This document shows positions 15,284-27,533 of a stretch of DNA of 64,000 bases, one piece after another. This DNA comes from Phycicoccus sp. Soil802 (GTDB lineage: Bacteria > Actinomycetota > Actinomycetes > Actinomycetales > Dermatophilaceae): the NCBI RefSeq assembly GCF_001429605.1, contig NZ_LMSS01000005.1, positions 1-64,000 of the forward strand. Reading direction: 5' to 3'. The first letter of the stretch is position 1, and each line of letters begins with the position of its first letter. The position numbers were made by a program, and so were the translations under genes. The notes below the pieces were generated by a model. It was not told where the DNA came from, ran no database searches, and was given only the letters and a program-made list of their open reading frames with translations.

Positions 15284-17385
15284 GTGACAGCGAAGCCCCA
15301 GGCAGCCATGCCCAGCCCTCCTGACGCACCCAGTGCCGGCAGCACCGGCCAGAGACCCGCGGTGACCAAGGCACCGACCACCTCGCACCCGCAGGTCCCC
15401 ATCGGCCGGATCCCGGTCCAGGGGGTCAGCCCCGTCGTCGACGACGGCGCCCGACCCGCCAAGGCGGTCGTCGGCGAGCAGTTCACGATCGGCGCCACGG
15501 TCTTCCGCGAGGGCCACGACGCGGTCAACGCGTCGGTCGTCCTGGTCGCCCCCGACGGGTCCGAGCGGGTCACCGCCATGACCCCCGTGAACCCCGGGCT
15601 CAACACCTGGGCGGCCGTGGTCGAGCCCGACGCCGTGGGCTGGTGGTCCTACCGCGTCGAGGGCTGGTCCGACCCCTACGGCACGTGGGACCACGACGCC
15701 ACGATCAAGGTCGCCGCCGACGTCGACGCCGAGCTGATGCTCGAGGAGGGCGCCCGCACCCTCGAGCGCGCCCTGGCCGAGGTCAAGCGGTCCAAGGACC
15801 AGAAAGCCGTCCTGGCCGACGCGATCACGGCGCTGCGCGACACCCGGCGCCCACCCCTGGCCCGCCTGCACGCCGGCACCGACCCCTCCGTGCGCGCCGA
15901 GCTCGCCGCCCGCCCGCTGCGCGACTACGTGAGCCCGTCCGCGGCATACCCGTTGCTCGTGGAGCGCGAGCGGGCCCTGTATGGCGCGTGGTACGAGATC
16001 TTCCCGCGCTCCGAGGGTGCGGTGCGGGACCCCGAGACCGGCAAGTGGACCAGTGGCACGCTGCGCACGGCGGCCAAGCGGCTGCCCGCCATCGCCCGGA
16101 TGGGCTTCAACGTGATCTACCTGACCCCGATCCATCCCATCGGGACCACCAACCGCAAGGGGCCCAACAACACCCTCGAGGCCGGTCCCGACGACCCGGG
16201 CAGCCCCTACGGCATCGGCAGCGCCGCCGGTGGCCACGACGCCATCCACCCGGACCTGGGCGACTTCGACGACTTCGACTTCTTCGTCGCGCAGGCTGAG
16301 GAGCTGGGCCTGGAGGTCGCGATGGACATCGCGCTGCAGGCCTCCCCCGACCACCCCTACGTGACCACGCACCCCGAGTGGTTCAAGCACCGTGCCGACG
16401 GCACCATCGCCTACGCCGAGAACCCGCCCAAGAAGTACCAGGACATCTACCCGCTCTACTTCGACAACGACCCCGCCGGGTCGTACGCGGAGATGCGCCG
16501 GGTCATCCAGGTGTGGATCGACCACGGGGTCAAGATCTTCCGCGTCGACAACCCCCACACCAAGCCGGTGGAGTTCTGGCAGTGGCTGATCGCCGACGTG
16601 GCGCGCGACCACCCCGAGGTGATCTGGCTGGCCGAGGCGTTCACCAAGCCGGCGATGATGCACACCCTGGGCAAGACCGGGTTCCAGCAGTCCTACACCT
16701 ACTACGCCTGGCGCAACCAGAAGTGGGAGCTCGAGGAGTACGTCACGGAGCTGGCCGGGGACGCCGCGTCCTACATGCGGCCGTCGTTCTGGCCGACCAC
16801 GCACGACATCCTCACCCCCTACATGCAGTTCGGTGGTCCGGCCGCCTGGAAGCTGCGGGCCGCGCTCGCCGCCACCCTGGTCCCCACCTACGGCATCTAC
16901 GCCGGCTACGAGCTGATCGAGCACGTGGCCCGGCCGGGCGCCGAGGAGCAGATCGACAACGAGAAGTACCAGTACAAGAACCGGCACTGGGAGGACTACG
17001 AGCCCGGCGGGGTCAAGGAGGGCCAGTCGCTGGCCGGCTACCTCACCCGCCTCAACGAGATCCGGCGCGAGCACCCTGCCCTGCACTGGCTGCGCAACAT
17101 CACGTTCCACCACGTCGACGACGAGAACATCATGGCGTTCTCCAAGCGACGCGTGCTGGCCGACGGCACCGAGGACACCCTCGTGGTGGTCGCGAACCTC
17201 GACCCGCACAGCACCCGTGAGTCCACCATGCACCTCGACATGCCCGCCCTGGGCCTCGACCACCACGACGGGATCGCCGCGCAGGACCTCCTCACCGGGG
17301 CCTCGTGGCACTGGGGTGAGCACGTCTACGTCCGACTCGGGCCCGAGACCGAGCCCGTCCACATCGTCGCTATCCGGAGGTTCTG

Positions 17386-17386
<1 letters not shown>
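15284..17386 (+). CDS. glgE: Alpha-1,4-glucan:maltose-1-phosphate maltosyltransferase
   Basis: A 700-residue GH13_3 enzyme that transfers maltosyl units from maltose-1-phosphate to the ends of alpha-1,4-glucan. The N-terminus to about 40 is disordered; an Ig-like domain N follows (about 55-150), then a helical region and the barrel. The nucleophile is D422 in [10 protein letters not shown] and the acid/base E451 in WLAEAFTKP, 29 apart as in Streptomyces Glg[11 protein letters not shown]-like loop TTNRKGPNN and [13 protein letters not shown] are GlgE-specific. Length equals the mycobacterial enzyme. The GTG start lies 7 nt after TAGCGT. The stop overlaps the treS ATG (TGATG) behind a CGGAGG ribosome site. 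It is the committed step of the operon's pathway. Confidence 0.95.
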
Positions 17387-19087
<1,701 letters not shown>

Positions 19088-19095
<8 letters not shown>

Positions 19096-20524
19096 GATCC
19101 ACGACGCCACGCTCTCCCCCACGAAGCTCGAGCTCGTGGGGCCGTGGATGGCGCGCCAGCGCTGGTATGCCGCCAAGGGGCGGCTCCCGGTGCTGCGCAA
19201 GCTCTGGTCGTGGCGGCTCGACGACCCCGCTGGGCAGGTGGGCATCGAGACGCTCATCGTCGTGGACGAGGGTGGGCCCGAGCCGGTGGTCTACCAGGTG
19301 CCGCTCACCTACCGCGGCGCGCCGTTGGAGGGCGGACAGCAGGCCCTCGTCGGGACGATGGAGCACAGCGTCCTCGGTCCGCGGTGGGTCTACGACGGGC
19401 CCCAGGACCCGGTGTACGCGGCGCAGCTCCTCGCGCTCGTGCTGGAGCAGGCCATCCCCCAGGCGGGCAGCGAGTCCGACACCGTGGAGCCCGATGTCGT
19501 GCCGCGCCGTCATCCGTCGTGGATGACCGAGACCGCCCTCCGCTCCTCGAAAGTGCTCTCGGGCGAGCAGTCGAACACCTCGATCGTGTTCGACTGCACC
19601 GACTCCGATGGTGCCGCGAAACCGTTGATCTGCAAGGTCTTCCGCATGCTGCAGTCGGGTGAGAACCCCGACGTGACGGTGCAGGGCGCACTCTCCGAGG
19701 CCGGCTCGTCCCGGGTGCCCACCATGGTCGGCACCGTGAGTGCCGCCTGGCCGGCGGTGACCGGGGGCGACGAGCCCTCCCGTGGCCACCTGGCCTTCGC
19801 GCAGGAGTTCTTCCCCGGCACCGAGGACGCCTGGCGGGTCGCGCTGCGCGCCGTCGGGGCGCACGAGGACTTCGCCGAGCCGGCCCGCCAGCTCGGCGCC
19901 GCCACCGCTGAGGTGCACAAGCGGCTGGCGGAGATCCTGCCCACCGAGGCCGTGTCCGCCGAGGCGATCGCCACGGTCGCGGCCGGCATGCGGGCTCGCT
20001 ATGTCGCGGCCGCCTCGGAGGTCCCGGCGCTGGCCGCCTACGAGCACCGGATCGCCGACGTCGTCGACCGGGCCGTCAACGCGAGCTGGCCCGCCCTGCA
20101 ACGCATCCACGGCGACTACCACCTCGGCCAGGTGCTCAAGGTGGACGGCCGCGGCTGGGTGCTGCTCGACTTCGAGGGCGAGCCCCTCCGCCCGCTCTCC
20201 GAGCGCATGCTGCCCGACCTCGCGGTGCGTGACATCGCCGGCATGCTCCGCTCGTTCGACTACGCCGCGGGCTCGTGGGAGCAGTCCCACCCCGGCGGCA
20301 GTGCCCGCGACTGGGCCGAGAGCGCGCAGCGCGCCTTCCTCGACGGGTATGCCGCAGAGTCCGGTCGCGACCCGCGCGCGGACGCCGCGCTGCTCATCGC
20401 CTTCCAGCTCGACAAGGCGCTCTACGAGGTCGTGTACGAAGCCCGCAACCGGCCCACCTGGCTGACCATCCCCACGGCTGCCGTGGTCCGACTGCTCGAC
20501 GACGCGAGGAAGGACCTGACGTGA
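19088..20524 (+). CDS. mak: Maltokinase Mak (Pep2)
   Basis: A 478-residue kinase of the aminoglycoside-phosphotransferase fold that makes maltose-1-phosphate from maltose and ATP, the GlgE substrate. The N-terminal cap domain begins with [13 protein letters not shown] (about 19-31). The core has SNTSIVFDC, the ATP-lysine stretch LICKVFRML, the catalytic loop [11 protein letters not shown] (about 341-351) and metal site LLDFEGEP. Length fits the mycobacterial enzyme (about 455). The ATG at 19088 was preferred over the GTG at 19079; both lie inside treS. The TGA overlaps the glgB GTG as GTGA. Position between treS and glgB supports the role. Confidence 0.93.
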
Positions 20525-23148
20525 GTCCACGGTTCGGCAAGAAGAAGCAGAAGTCCAGCTCCGACGAGACCCCGGAGGAGCAGGTCACCCCCGAGATCGC
20601 TGCCACCCACGAGTCTTCGGAAGAGTCACCGGGTCCTGACCCCGCAGATCTTCCGCACGACGACGTGACGGCGACGGAAGAGGTGACGGCGACAGCGACG
20701 GAAGGGGTGACGGCGACAGCGACGGATGAGGTGACGGCGACAGCGACGGCGACTGACGAGAGCCCGGCCGCACCCCCAGAGCCTGCTGCGGCCGAGGAAG
20801 AGCCCGCCAAGGGCTGGTTCGGCCTGGCCGACCCGGCCGAGACGCCACCGGCCGAGACGCCCACCAGCCGTTCGGCTGCGCGGCGTGCCGTCGAGCAGCC
20901 CGTGGAGCCCCCGGTCGAGCGCGTCCCCGAGCCGGTCCCCACGCCGTCGACCCCGGAGGAGGCCATCCGCGCCCTCGCCGACGGTCGCCACCAGCAGCCG
21001 CACGACCTGCTCGGGCACCACCTCGACGAGGAAGGGCTGCTGGTCCGCACCTACAAGCCGTTCGCGTCGTCGGTCGGCGTCCGGTTCCAGGACGGCGAGC
21101 GGATCGAGCTGCTGCACGAGTCCGACGGCGTCTGGGGCGGCATGCGGGTCGGGGCCACCCAGACCCAGGACTACCGCCTCCTCGTCGCCTATGCGGACGG
21201 CATCGAGCACGAGATGGACGACCCCTACCGGTTCGCTCCCACCCTCGGGCCGATCGACCTGCACCTCATCGGCGAGGGGCGGCACGAGGAGCTGTGGACC
21301 GTCCTCGGCGCCCACGTCCGCGAGTACCCGGGGCCGATGGGCACCGTCGTGGGCACGTCGTTCGCCGTGTGGGCCCCGCGCGCCCAGGCCGTGCACGTGG
21401 CCGGCGACTTCAACGGCTGGGACACCCGCAGCCACTCGATGCGACTGCTCGGCGAGTCCGGCGTGTGGGAGCTGTTCGTGCCCGGCGTCGGTGACGGCAC
21501 GCTCTACAAGTTCCTGGTCCGGGGCGCCGACGGCAAGGTGCGCGAGAAGGCCGACCCGATGGCGCAGGCCACCGAGCTCCCGCCCGGTCGGGCGTCCTCG
21601 GTCGTCCAGTCCCGCTACAGCTGGAGCGACGACGCCTGGATGGAGCAGCGGGCCGGCAACGACGCCCACAAGCAGCCGATGAGCGTCTACGAGGTGCACC
21701 TCGGCTCGTGGCGCAGCGGTCACGGCTACCGCGACCTGGCCGAGCACCTGGTCAACTACGTGGCCGACCTCGGCTTCACGCACGTCGAGTTCATGCCGGT
21801 GATGGAGCACCCCTACCCGCCGTCGTGGGGCTACCACGTGACCAGCTACTACGCCCCGAGCGCGCGGTTCGGCCGCCCCGACGACTTCCGCTACCTCGTG
21901 GACCGGCTGCACCAAGCCGGGATCGGCGTGATCCTCGACTGGGTGCCGGGACACTTCGCCACCGACCCGTGGGCACTGGCCCGCTTCGACGGGCTCCCCC
22001 TCTACGAGCACGCCGACCCCCGCAAGGGCTGGCACCCGGAGTGGGGCTCCTACATCTTCGACTTCGGCCGGATGCAGGTGCGCAACTTCCTCGTCGCCAA
22101 CGCCGTGTACTGGATGGAGGAGTTCCACGTCGACGGGCTGCGCGTCGACGGTGTCGCCTCGATGCTCTACCTCGACTACGCCCGCAAGGACGGCGAGTGG
22201 GTGCCCAACATCCACGGCGGGCGGGAGAACCTCGAAGCGGTGGGCCTGCTCCAGGAGGCCAACGCCACGGCATACAAGCGGGTGCCCGGGATCGTCACGA
22301 TCGCCGAGGAGTCCACCTCCTGGCCGGGCGTCACGAAACCGACCGACAGCGGTGGTCTCGGGTTCGGGCTGAAGTGGAACATGGGCTGGATGAACGACTC
22401 CTTGAAATACCTCAAGGAGGACCCGATCCACCGGCAGTACCACCACCACCTGCTGACCTTCTCGCTGATGTACGCCTACAGCGAGAACTACCTGCTGCCG
22501 ATCAGCCACGACGAGGTCGTCCACGGCAAGGGCTCGCTGCTACGCAAGGCCCCCGGCAGCCGCTACGACCAGCTCGCCACGGTGCGCGCCTTCCTGGCGT
22601 ACATCTGGAGCCACCCCGGCAAGCAGCTGATCTTCATGGGCAGCGAGTTCGCGCAGGAGGCCGAGTGGGCCGACGGCCGACAGCTCGACTGGTGGCTGCT
22701 CGACCACGCCGCCCACTACCGGGTGCACAACCTGGTCAAGGAGCTGAACCGGGTCTACCGGGAGAACCCCGCTCTGTGGGCGCTGGACTCCGACCCTGCG
22801 GGTTTCGAGTGGCTCAACGCCGATGACAACGCGTGGAACACCTACTCCTACCTGCGTTTCGGCACGCCGGACCGGCAGGGCGCCGTGGTTGCCGTGGCGG
22901 TCAACTTCGGCGGCCTGGCCCGCGACCCCCTGCGGATCGGGGTGCCGCGACCGGGCGACTGGAAGGTCATCCTCGACACCAGCGGCTACGACGAGTTCGG
23001 CACGCCGAGCCAGGCGGAGGTCGTCGTGACCGCACAGGAGCACGGCGCGAACGGTCAGCCCTGGTCGGTCGAGGTCCGCGTCGCCGCGCTGTCCGCCGTC
23101 TACCTCGCACCGGTGGACACCGACCGGAAGGCACTGGCCGATGAGTGA
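20521..23148 (+). CDS. glgB: 1,4-alpha-glucan branching enzyme GlgB with repeat-bearing N-extension
   Basis: An 875-residue GH13_9 branching enzyme; the family is about 730. The catalytic protein starts near residue 145, with N1/CBM48 modules (about 155-370) and the barrel after 390. The nucleophile is D543 in [11 protein letters not shown] and the acid/base E596 in [10 protein letters not shown], 53 apart as in E. coli Glg[13 protein letters not shown] is the third motif. Residues 1-145 are an added acidic, proline/alanine-rich tail beginning [10 protein letters not shown] and containing an imperfect VTATATDE repeat (about 48-81). The GTG start overlaps the mak stop (GTGA). The tail may tether or space the enzyme; nothing in it is recognisable as a domain. 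Confidence 0.94.
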   Translation: MSPRFGKKKQKSSSDETPEEQVTPEIAATHESSEESPGPDPADLPHDDVTATEEVTATATEGVTATATDEVTATATATDESPAAPPEPAAAEEEPAKGWFGLADPAETPPAETPTSRSAARRAVEQPVEPPVERVPEPVPTPSTPEEAIRALADGRHQQPHDLLGHHLDEEGLLVRTYKPFASSVGVRFQDGERIELLHESDGVWGGMRVGATQTQDYRLLVAYADGIEHEMDDPYRFAPTLGPIDLHLIGEGRHEELWTVLGAHVREYPGPMGTVVGTSFAVWAPRAQAVHVAGDFNGWDTRSHSMRLLGESGVWELFVPGVGDGTLYKFLVRGADGKVREKADPMAQATELPPGRASSVVQSRYSWSDDAWMEQRAGNDAHKQPMSVYEVHLGSWRSGHGYRDLAEHLVNYVADLGFTHVEFMPVMEHPYPPSWGYHVTSYYAPSARFGRPDDFRYLVDRLHQAGIGVILDWVPGHFATDPWALARFDGLPLYEHADPRKGWHPEWGSYIFDFGRMQVRNFLVANAVYWMEEFHVDGLRVDGVASMLYLDYARKDGEWVPNIHGGRENLEAVGLLQEANATAYKRVPGIVTIAEESTSWPGVTKPTDSGGLGFGLKWNMGWMNDSLKYLKEDPIHRQYHHHLLTFSLMYAYSENYLLPISHDEVVHGKGSLLRKAPGSRYDQLATVRAFLAYIWSHPGKQLIFMGSEFAQEAEWADGRQLDWWLLDHAAHYRVHNLVKELNRVYRENPALWALDSDPAGFEWLNADDNAWNTYSYLRFGTPDRQGAVVAVAVNFGGLARDPLRIGVPRPGDWKVILDTSGYDEFGTPSQAEVVVTAQEHGANGQPWSVEVRVAALSAVYLAPVDTDRKALADE
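20665..20760 (+). repeat. Imperfect 24 bp in-frame repeat inside glgB
   Basis: Units beginning GTGACGGCGACAGCGACG recur at about 24 bp spacing, giving [22 protein letters not shown] and [10 protein letters not shown] in the protein. The unit length is a multiple of 3, so expansion or loss would leave the frame intact. Confidence 0.75.
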
Positions 23149-24784
23149 CCCGCGCGCTGGACAGCTCGCCCAGCCCTCCGACCTGGTCGACGTCGCCCAC
23201 CTGGTGACCGCCTACTACACGCTCGACCCCGACCCCGACGACCTCGACCAGCAGGTCGCGTTCGGCACCTCCGGGCACCGGGGCTCGAGCCTGCGGACGG
23301 CGTTCAACGAGGCGCACATCCTCGCGACCACGCAGGCGATCTGCGACTACCGGAAGTCGCAGGGCTACGACGGCCCGCTGTTCATCGGCCGGGACACCCA
23401 TGGGCTCTCCGAGCCGGCCTGGGCCACCGCGCTGGAGGTGCTCGCCGCCAACGACGTCATCGTGCTCGTCGACGACCGCGACGGCTACACCCCGACGCCG
23501 GCGGTGAGCCACGCCATCATCCGCGCCAACGAGGGCCGCACCACGGGCCCGGTCCTCGCTGACGGCATCGTCGTCACCCCGTCGCACAACCCGCCCTCCG
23601 ACGGCGGCTTCAAGTACAACCCGCCGCACGGTGGCCCCGCCGACAGCGACGCCACCAAGGTCATCGCCGCCCGCGCCAACGAGCTGATCGCGAGTGGTCT
23701 CGAGGGCGTCCGCCGGATGCCGTTCAGCCGGGCCCGCGCGCACGCGCAGCCCTACGACTTCCTGGGCACCTACGTCGACGACCTGCCGAATGTCGTTGAC
23801 CTGCAACGAATCAAGGACGCCGGCGTCCGGATCGGCGCAGATCCCCTGGGCGGCGCCTCGGTCCACTACTGGGGCGAGATCGCCGATCGCCACGGGCTGG
23901 ACCTCACCGTGGTCAACCCGCTGGTCGACCCGACCTGGCGGTTCATGACCCTCGACTGGGACGGCAAGATCCGGATGGACTGCTCGTCGCCGTCGGCGAT
24001 GGCGTCGCTGATCGCCCGCAAGGACGAGTACGACATCGCCACCGGCAACGACGCCGACTCGGACCGCCACGGGATCGTCACCCCCGACGGCGGCCTGATG
24101 AACCCCAACCACTTCCTCGCCGTCGCCATCCAGTACCTCTTCGGCGGCGCCCGTCCCGACTGGCCCGCGGATGCGGCGATCGGCAAGACGCTGGTCTCGT
24201 CGTCGATGATCGACCGGGTCGCGGCCGATGTGGGCGGTCGACTCGTCGAGGTGCCGGTGGGTTTCAAGTGGTTCGTCCCCGGCCTCATCGACGGCAGCTT
24301 CGGCTTCGGCGGCGAGGAGTCCGCCGGGGCCTCGTTCCTGCGTCGCGACGGCAGGGCCTGGACCACCGACAAGGACGGCATCCTCCTGGCGCTGCTGGCC
24401 TCCGAGATCCTCGCCGCGACCGGCCAGAGCCCGAGCCAGCACTACCGCCAGCTCACGGCCCGGCACGGTGACCCGGCCTACGCCCGCATCGACGCAGCCG
24501 CCAACCGCGAGCAGAAGGCCAAGCTCGCGGCGCTGTCCCCCGGCGACGTCGCGGCGGACTCCCTGGCTGGGGAGCCGATCACGGCCAAGCTCACCGAGGC
24601 TCCCGGCAACGGCGCGGCCATCGGCGGCCTCAAGGTGACGACGGCGAGCGCCTGGTTCGCGGCCCGCCCGTCCGGGACCGAGGACGTGTACAAGATCTAC
24701 GCCGAGTCCTTCCAGGGCCCGGAGCACCTCGCGCAGGTCCAGGCCGAGGCCAAGGAGGTCGTGGGCGCCGCCCTCGGCGGCTGA
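23141..24784 (+). CDS. pgm: Phosphoglucomutase, alpha-D-glucose-phosphate specific
   Basis: A 547-residue alpha-phosphohexomutase that interconverts glucose-1-phosphate and glucose-6-phosphate. Substrate entry is marked by [10 protein letters not shown] (about 44-53). The phosphoserine loop is [19 protein letters not shown] (about 144-162), the metal loop DADSDRHG (about 304-311), the sugar loop GGEESAG (about 387-393) and the phosphate-binding loop [12 protein letters not shown] near the end. Length matches E. coli Pgm (546). The ATG overlaps glgB by 8 bp, so it is the last gene of the glgE operon and links GlgP output to glycolysis. Confidence 0.94.
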   Translation: MSDPRAGQLAQPSDLVDVAHLVTAYYTLDPDPDDLDQQVAFGTSGHRGSSLRTAFNEAHILATTQAICDYRKSQGYDGPLFIGRDTHGLSEPAWATALEVLAANDVIVLVDDRDGYTPTPAVSHAIIRANEGRTTGPVLADGIVVTPSHNPPSDGGFKYNPPHGGPADSDATKVIAARANELIASGLEGVRRMPFSRARAHAQPYDFLGTYVDDLPNVVDLQRIKDAGVRIGADPLGGASVHYWGEIADRHGLDLTVVNPLVDPTWRFMTLDWDGKIRMDCSSPSAMASLIARKDEYDIATGNDADSDRHGIVTPDGGLMNPNHFLAVAIQYLFGGARPDWPADAAIGKTLVSSSMIDRVAADVGGRLVEVPVGFKWFVPGLIDGSFGFGGEESAGASFLRRDGRAWTTDKDGILLALLASEILAATGQSPSQHYRQLTARHGDPAYARIDAAANREQKAKLAALSPGDVAADSLAGEPITAKLTEAPGNGAAIGGLKVTTASAWFAARPSGTEDVYKIYAESFQGPEHLAQVQAEAKEVVGAALGG

Positions 24785-24881
24785 CAGCAGGCTCACCGAC
24801 GCCGGGTGCGTTTCGACCGGCGCACCGAAATTCGGAGGCATCCTCCGGAACAAACCGGAGGCACGCTCCGTTGGACCGGAC

Positions 24882-25052
24882 ATGACGCCCACGAACACGC
24901 ACCAGACGCCCGGGCCTCGCAGTGTGCCTCGCACGGGCAGCTCCCGTCCCAACCTCGCCACCCTCGACCAGCTCCGCGGCCTGCGCCGCCCCCGGCTGAT
25001 GCAGCCGGAGGCTCGCCGACACCAGATCGAGCAGGAGTGTCGGGCCTGTTGA
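24882..25052 (+). CDS. Possible small basic protein of 56 residues
   Basis: An ATG-to-TGA frame in the 290 bp between pgm and the terminator. The peptide starts MTPTNTHQTPGPRSVPR and ends EARRHQIEQECRAC, rich in arginine and with two cysteines at the end. I do not recognise it. Just upstream (24835-24870) are GGAGGCATCCTCC, a 5 bp stem with a 3 nt loop, and a second CGGAGGCA copy, which could be structured leader RNA. No strong -10 was found at leaderless distance. The frame overlaps no other plausible gene, and the terminator lies 20 bp after it. Confidence 0.4.
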   Translation: MTPTNTHQTPGPRSVPRTGSSRPNLATLDQLRGLRRPRLMQPEARRHQIEQECRAC

Positions 25053-25072
25053 GGCTCCTCCCCACCTGACCC

Positions 25073-25104
25073 GAACGGGCCCCGCCAGCTGGCGGGGCCC
25101 GTTC
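25073..25104. terminator. 32 bp perfect palindrome, bidirectional terminator
   Basis: Positions 25073-25088 and 25089-25104 are exact reverse complements (half-site GAACGGGCCCCGCCAG). It closes the glgE-pgm transcript and the opposing ATP-grasp gene. Confidence 0.8.
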
Positions 25105-25114
25105 GTGCGTCTGG

Positions 25115-25150
25115 GCTCAGTCGATGATGCTCAGTCGATGATGCTCAGTC
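25115..25150. repeat. 14 bp tandem repeat downstream of the ATP-grasp gene
   Basis: GCTCAGTCGATGAT occurs at 25115-25128 and 25129-25142, followed by a partial third copy over the stop codon. It looks like tandem duplication of the gene's 3' end. Confidence 0.6.
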
Positions 25151-26458
25151 GGTGGTGACCGCCGGCGCGGGGCCGCTCACGACGGTCTCGTCCACCGCCG
25201 AGCTGCCCGAGCCGAGCCGGGACTGCTCGTCCTTGACCCACATGCGGGTCAGGCCACCGAAGTGCCCCTCGAACTTGTCCCACTCGTGCTTCGGGTAGGT
25301 CGTCTGGATGGTCTCGCTGAGCAGGCTGCGGAAGTCGTCGGAGTCGACCCACTCCAGCACCATCTCGTCGATGTGCGGCAGCGCCGCGTCGCAGAACTCG
25401 CGGTAGCGGTCGGTGTCGAAGTGCGCGTCGGCGAGCCCCTGGTAGGCGGACAGCTTGCCGCCGTAGTCGAGGTCGGCGTCGTCGGCCACGCTGAACCACG
25501 GGTCGGTGTCGACCTGGGTGCGCGCCTTGCGTCCCGTGGCCACGCAGAACACCGACCACTTGATCAGGGCCTTCATCGCCCAGGGGAAGTAGTAGTGCAG
25601 GGAGGTGACGGCCACGTCGGGGCAGGCGTTGGCGTAGTCGATCGGGTAGACCACGCCGTCCTTGACGAGCATCTCGCAGGAGTTGAACTCCCAGCGGAAG
25701 AACGCGTTGACGGTCTGCGCGATGGTGACCGCCTCGGTCCCGACGCCCTCGGACAGGAAGCCGTGCTGCACGGCATACCGGTTGTGCATCGGCTCGTCCG
25801 GCTGGAACTTCATCACCATCGTCTCGGGCCCGATGGTCAGCGCCCGCGCGAACACCTCGAAGTCCTTCACCGAGGCCTGCAGGTGCATGAGCATCTCGCC
25901 GGAGTCGTCGTAGGCACTGTGCAGGTCGTCGACGTTCTTGACCTGGGACACCCCGCGCCAGCCGCCACCGTCGAACGGCTTCATGAACAGCGGGTAGCCG
26001 ATCTCCTCGGCGATCTGGTCGAGGTCGAAGGACTTGTTGTAGCGCTCGGCGGTGTAGGCCCACCGGACGTTGTCGATCGGGTTCTTGTAGGGCACCAGGA
26101 CGGTCTCGGGGACGTGCATGCCCAGGCGCAGCAGCGCGCAGTACGCGGAGTGCTTCTCCATGGACTGGAAGGTGAACGGGCTGTTGAGCAGGTAGACGTC
26201 GTCCATCAGCGCGACCTTCTTGAGCCACTCGCGCGGGTGGTAGTACCAGTAGGCCAACCGGTCGATGACCAGGTCGTGTCGTGGTTTGTCGCGCAGGTTG
26301 AACGGCTCGATGGTCACGCGCTCGGTGTTGACCTGGTGGCTCGCGCCGTCGGGTCCGGTCAGGACGCCGAGCCTGCCCGCGAGGGTCTCGAACGCGCGCG
26401 GCCAGTCACCCTCCGCGCCCAGCAACAGTCCGATGAGGTGTTCCTGAGTCTTCGCCAT
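25145..26458 (-). CDS. ATP-grasp domain protein, RimK-like, substrate unknown
   Basis: A 437-residue soluble protein with an ATP-grasp core. The ATP-binding lysine region is LFMKPFDGGGWRGVSQVKN (about 150-168), followed by FARALTIGPETMVMKFQPD and a metal-binding strand VVYPIDYANACPDVAV. Such enzymes ligate a carboxylate to an amine or thiol through an acyl-phosphate. The N-terminal domain (about 1-130) is tryptophan/tyrosine-rich (LAYWYYHPREW). I cannot assign a substrate. The ATG at 26456-26458 was chosen because CAGGAT lies 7 nt upstream on the minus strand; an ATG 9 nt earlier is in frame. It is monocistronic, with its own promoter in the 67 bp gap after the ybbN-like gene. Confidence 0.8.
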   Translation of the reverse strand: MAKTQEHLIGLLLGAEGDWPRAFETLAGRLGVLTGPDGASHQVNTERVTIEPFNLRDKPRHDLVIDRLAYWYYHPREWLKKVALMDDVYLLNSPFTFQSMEKHSAYCALLRLGMHVPETVLVPYKNPIDNVRWAYTAERYNKSFDLDQIAEEIGYPLFMKPFDGGGWRGVSQVKNVDDLHSAYDDSGEMLMHLQASVKDFEVFARALTIGPETMVMKFQPDEPMHNRYAVQHGFLSEGVGTEAVTIAQTVNAFFRWEFNSCEMLVKDGVVYPIDYANACPDVAVTSLHYYFPWAMKALIKWSVFCVATGRKARTQVDTDPWFSVADDADLDYGGKLSAYQGLADAHFDTDRYREFCDAALPHIDEMVLEWVDSDDFRSLLSETIQTTYPKHEWDKFEGHFGGLTRMWVKDEQSRLGSGSSAVDETVVSGPAPAVTTD

Positions 26459-26525
26459 GCGACCCATCCTGTCGGCTCAGCAGTCCGGCCGCGACCCCTC
26501 AGGGCCCGCTCGCTGCCCAGAGGCG

Positions 26526-27518
26526 TCAGAACAGGGCGCTCATCAGCGCGGTCCGCGCCTTGCGCACGCGCTCGTCGTGCGAGCCGACCACGGCGAACAG
26601 CTGCAGCAGGTGGTTCCGGGCCGCTTCGCGCTCGTCACCGGAGGTCGCTCGCACGAGGTCGATGAGGCGCAGGAAGGCGTCCTCCACGTGCCCACCGAGC
26701 ACGTCGAGGTCGGCGACGAGTCCCTGTGCAGCGACGTCCGTGGGGCGGTCCGCCGCGGCAGCGCGGGCCTGCTGCAGGTCGGCACCTTCGGTGCGCTGCA
26801 TCAGGCCCACCTGGGCCAGGCCCAGCTCGGCGTCGGAGTCCGTCGGGTTCTGCTTGAGCGCCTGCTGGTATGCCGCGGCGGCAGCGTCGAGGTCGCCGCG
26901 CTCGATGGCGTCGTAGGCCTCCTGGTGCAGGGGCGGGAGCTGCTCCTCGACCGCCTCACCGTCGGCCGCCGGCGCGGCGGCGGCGATCTCCACCCGGCCG
27001 GTCACGCCGTGTTGCACGGCCAGCGCGAGGAACTCGTCGAGCACCGGCCGCAGCGCCGACTCCGGCTGGAGGCCGGCGAACATCGGGACCGGCTGGCCCT
27101 GGATCAGCCCCATCGTCATCGGGACGCTCTGCACCTGGAAGGCGCGCAGGAGCGTGGGGTTCTGCTCGACGTCGATGCTGACGACCTGGAAGCGGCCTTC
27201 GTAGGTCCCGGCGACCGCCACCACGGTGTCGAGGTAGTCGCGCGACTCAGGGATCTGGGCGGCCCACAGGACGAGCAGCATCGGCACGCCCACCGAGGCG
27301 TTCGCGATCTCCTGGAAGGTGGCGTCGCTGCCCTCCACGACGACCCCGCTGCGGCCGGGGATCCCGGCGGACGACGGTCCCGCGGCGGCACCCGGGGCAG
27401 CAGGAGCCGAGCCGCCCGCTGGGCCGGCCGGCTGGCCTCCCGACGGGGGCTGGTTGCGCAGGGCGGTCAGGTCAACGGCGCCACGCAGGCCACCGGAGGT
27501 CAACGGCTGGTCACTCAT
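26526..27518 (-). CDS. YbbN-like co-chaperone: thioredoxin fold plus TPR
   Basis: A 330-residue protein with a proline/alanine-rich linker (about 25-58), a thioredoxin fold (about 60-170) and C-terminal tetratricopeptide-type helices (about 195-330, YDAIERGDLDAAAAAYQQAL). E. coli YbbN (CnoX) has the same layout and protects substrates for GroEL and DnaK. Here the position of the redox motif reads LWAAQIPES, with no cysteine, so it cannot act as an oxidoreductase and is more likely a holdase. It follows the lipoprotein gene by 15 bp and is the last gene of a three-gene minus-strand operon. Confidence 0.87.
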   Translation of the reverse strand: MSDQPLTSGGLRGAVDLTALRNQPPSGGQPAGPAGGSAPAAPGAAAGPSSAGIPGRSGVVVEGSDATFQEIANASVGVPMLLVLWAAQIPESRDYLDTVVAVAGTYEGRFQVVSIDVEQNPTLLRAFQVQSVPMTMGLIQGQPVPMFAGLQPESALRPVLDEFLALAVQHGVTGRVEIAAAAPAADGEAVEEQLPPLHQEAYDAIERGDLDAAAAAYQQALKQNPTDSDAELGLAQVGLMQRTEGADLQQARAAAADRPTDVAAQGLVADLDVLGGHVEDAFLRLIDLVRATSGDEREAARNHLLQLFAVVGSHDERVRKARTALMSALF

Positions 27519-27533
27519 GGCGGTGATTCTCCC

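Noticed and set aside
15218-17362. A 714-codon minus-strand open frame across glgE
   Set aside because: It is antisense to glgE, whose catalytic residues and start are certain; valine/glycine/aspartate-rich shadow.
24793-25069. Overlapping 87- and 90-codon frames around the small ORF after pgm
   Set aside because: They run through the terminator or the hairpin elements and lack plausible starts; only the 56-codon frame was kept.
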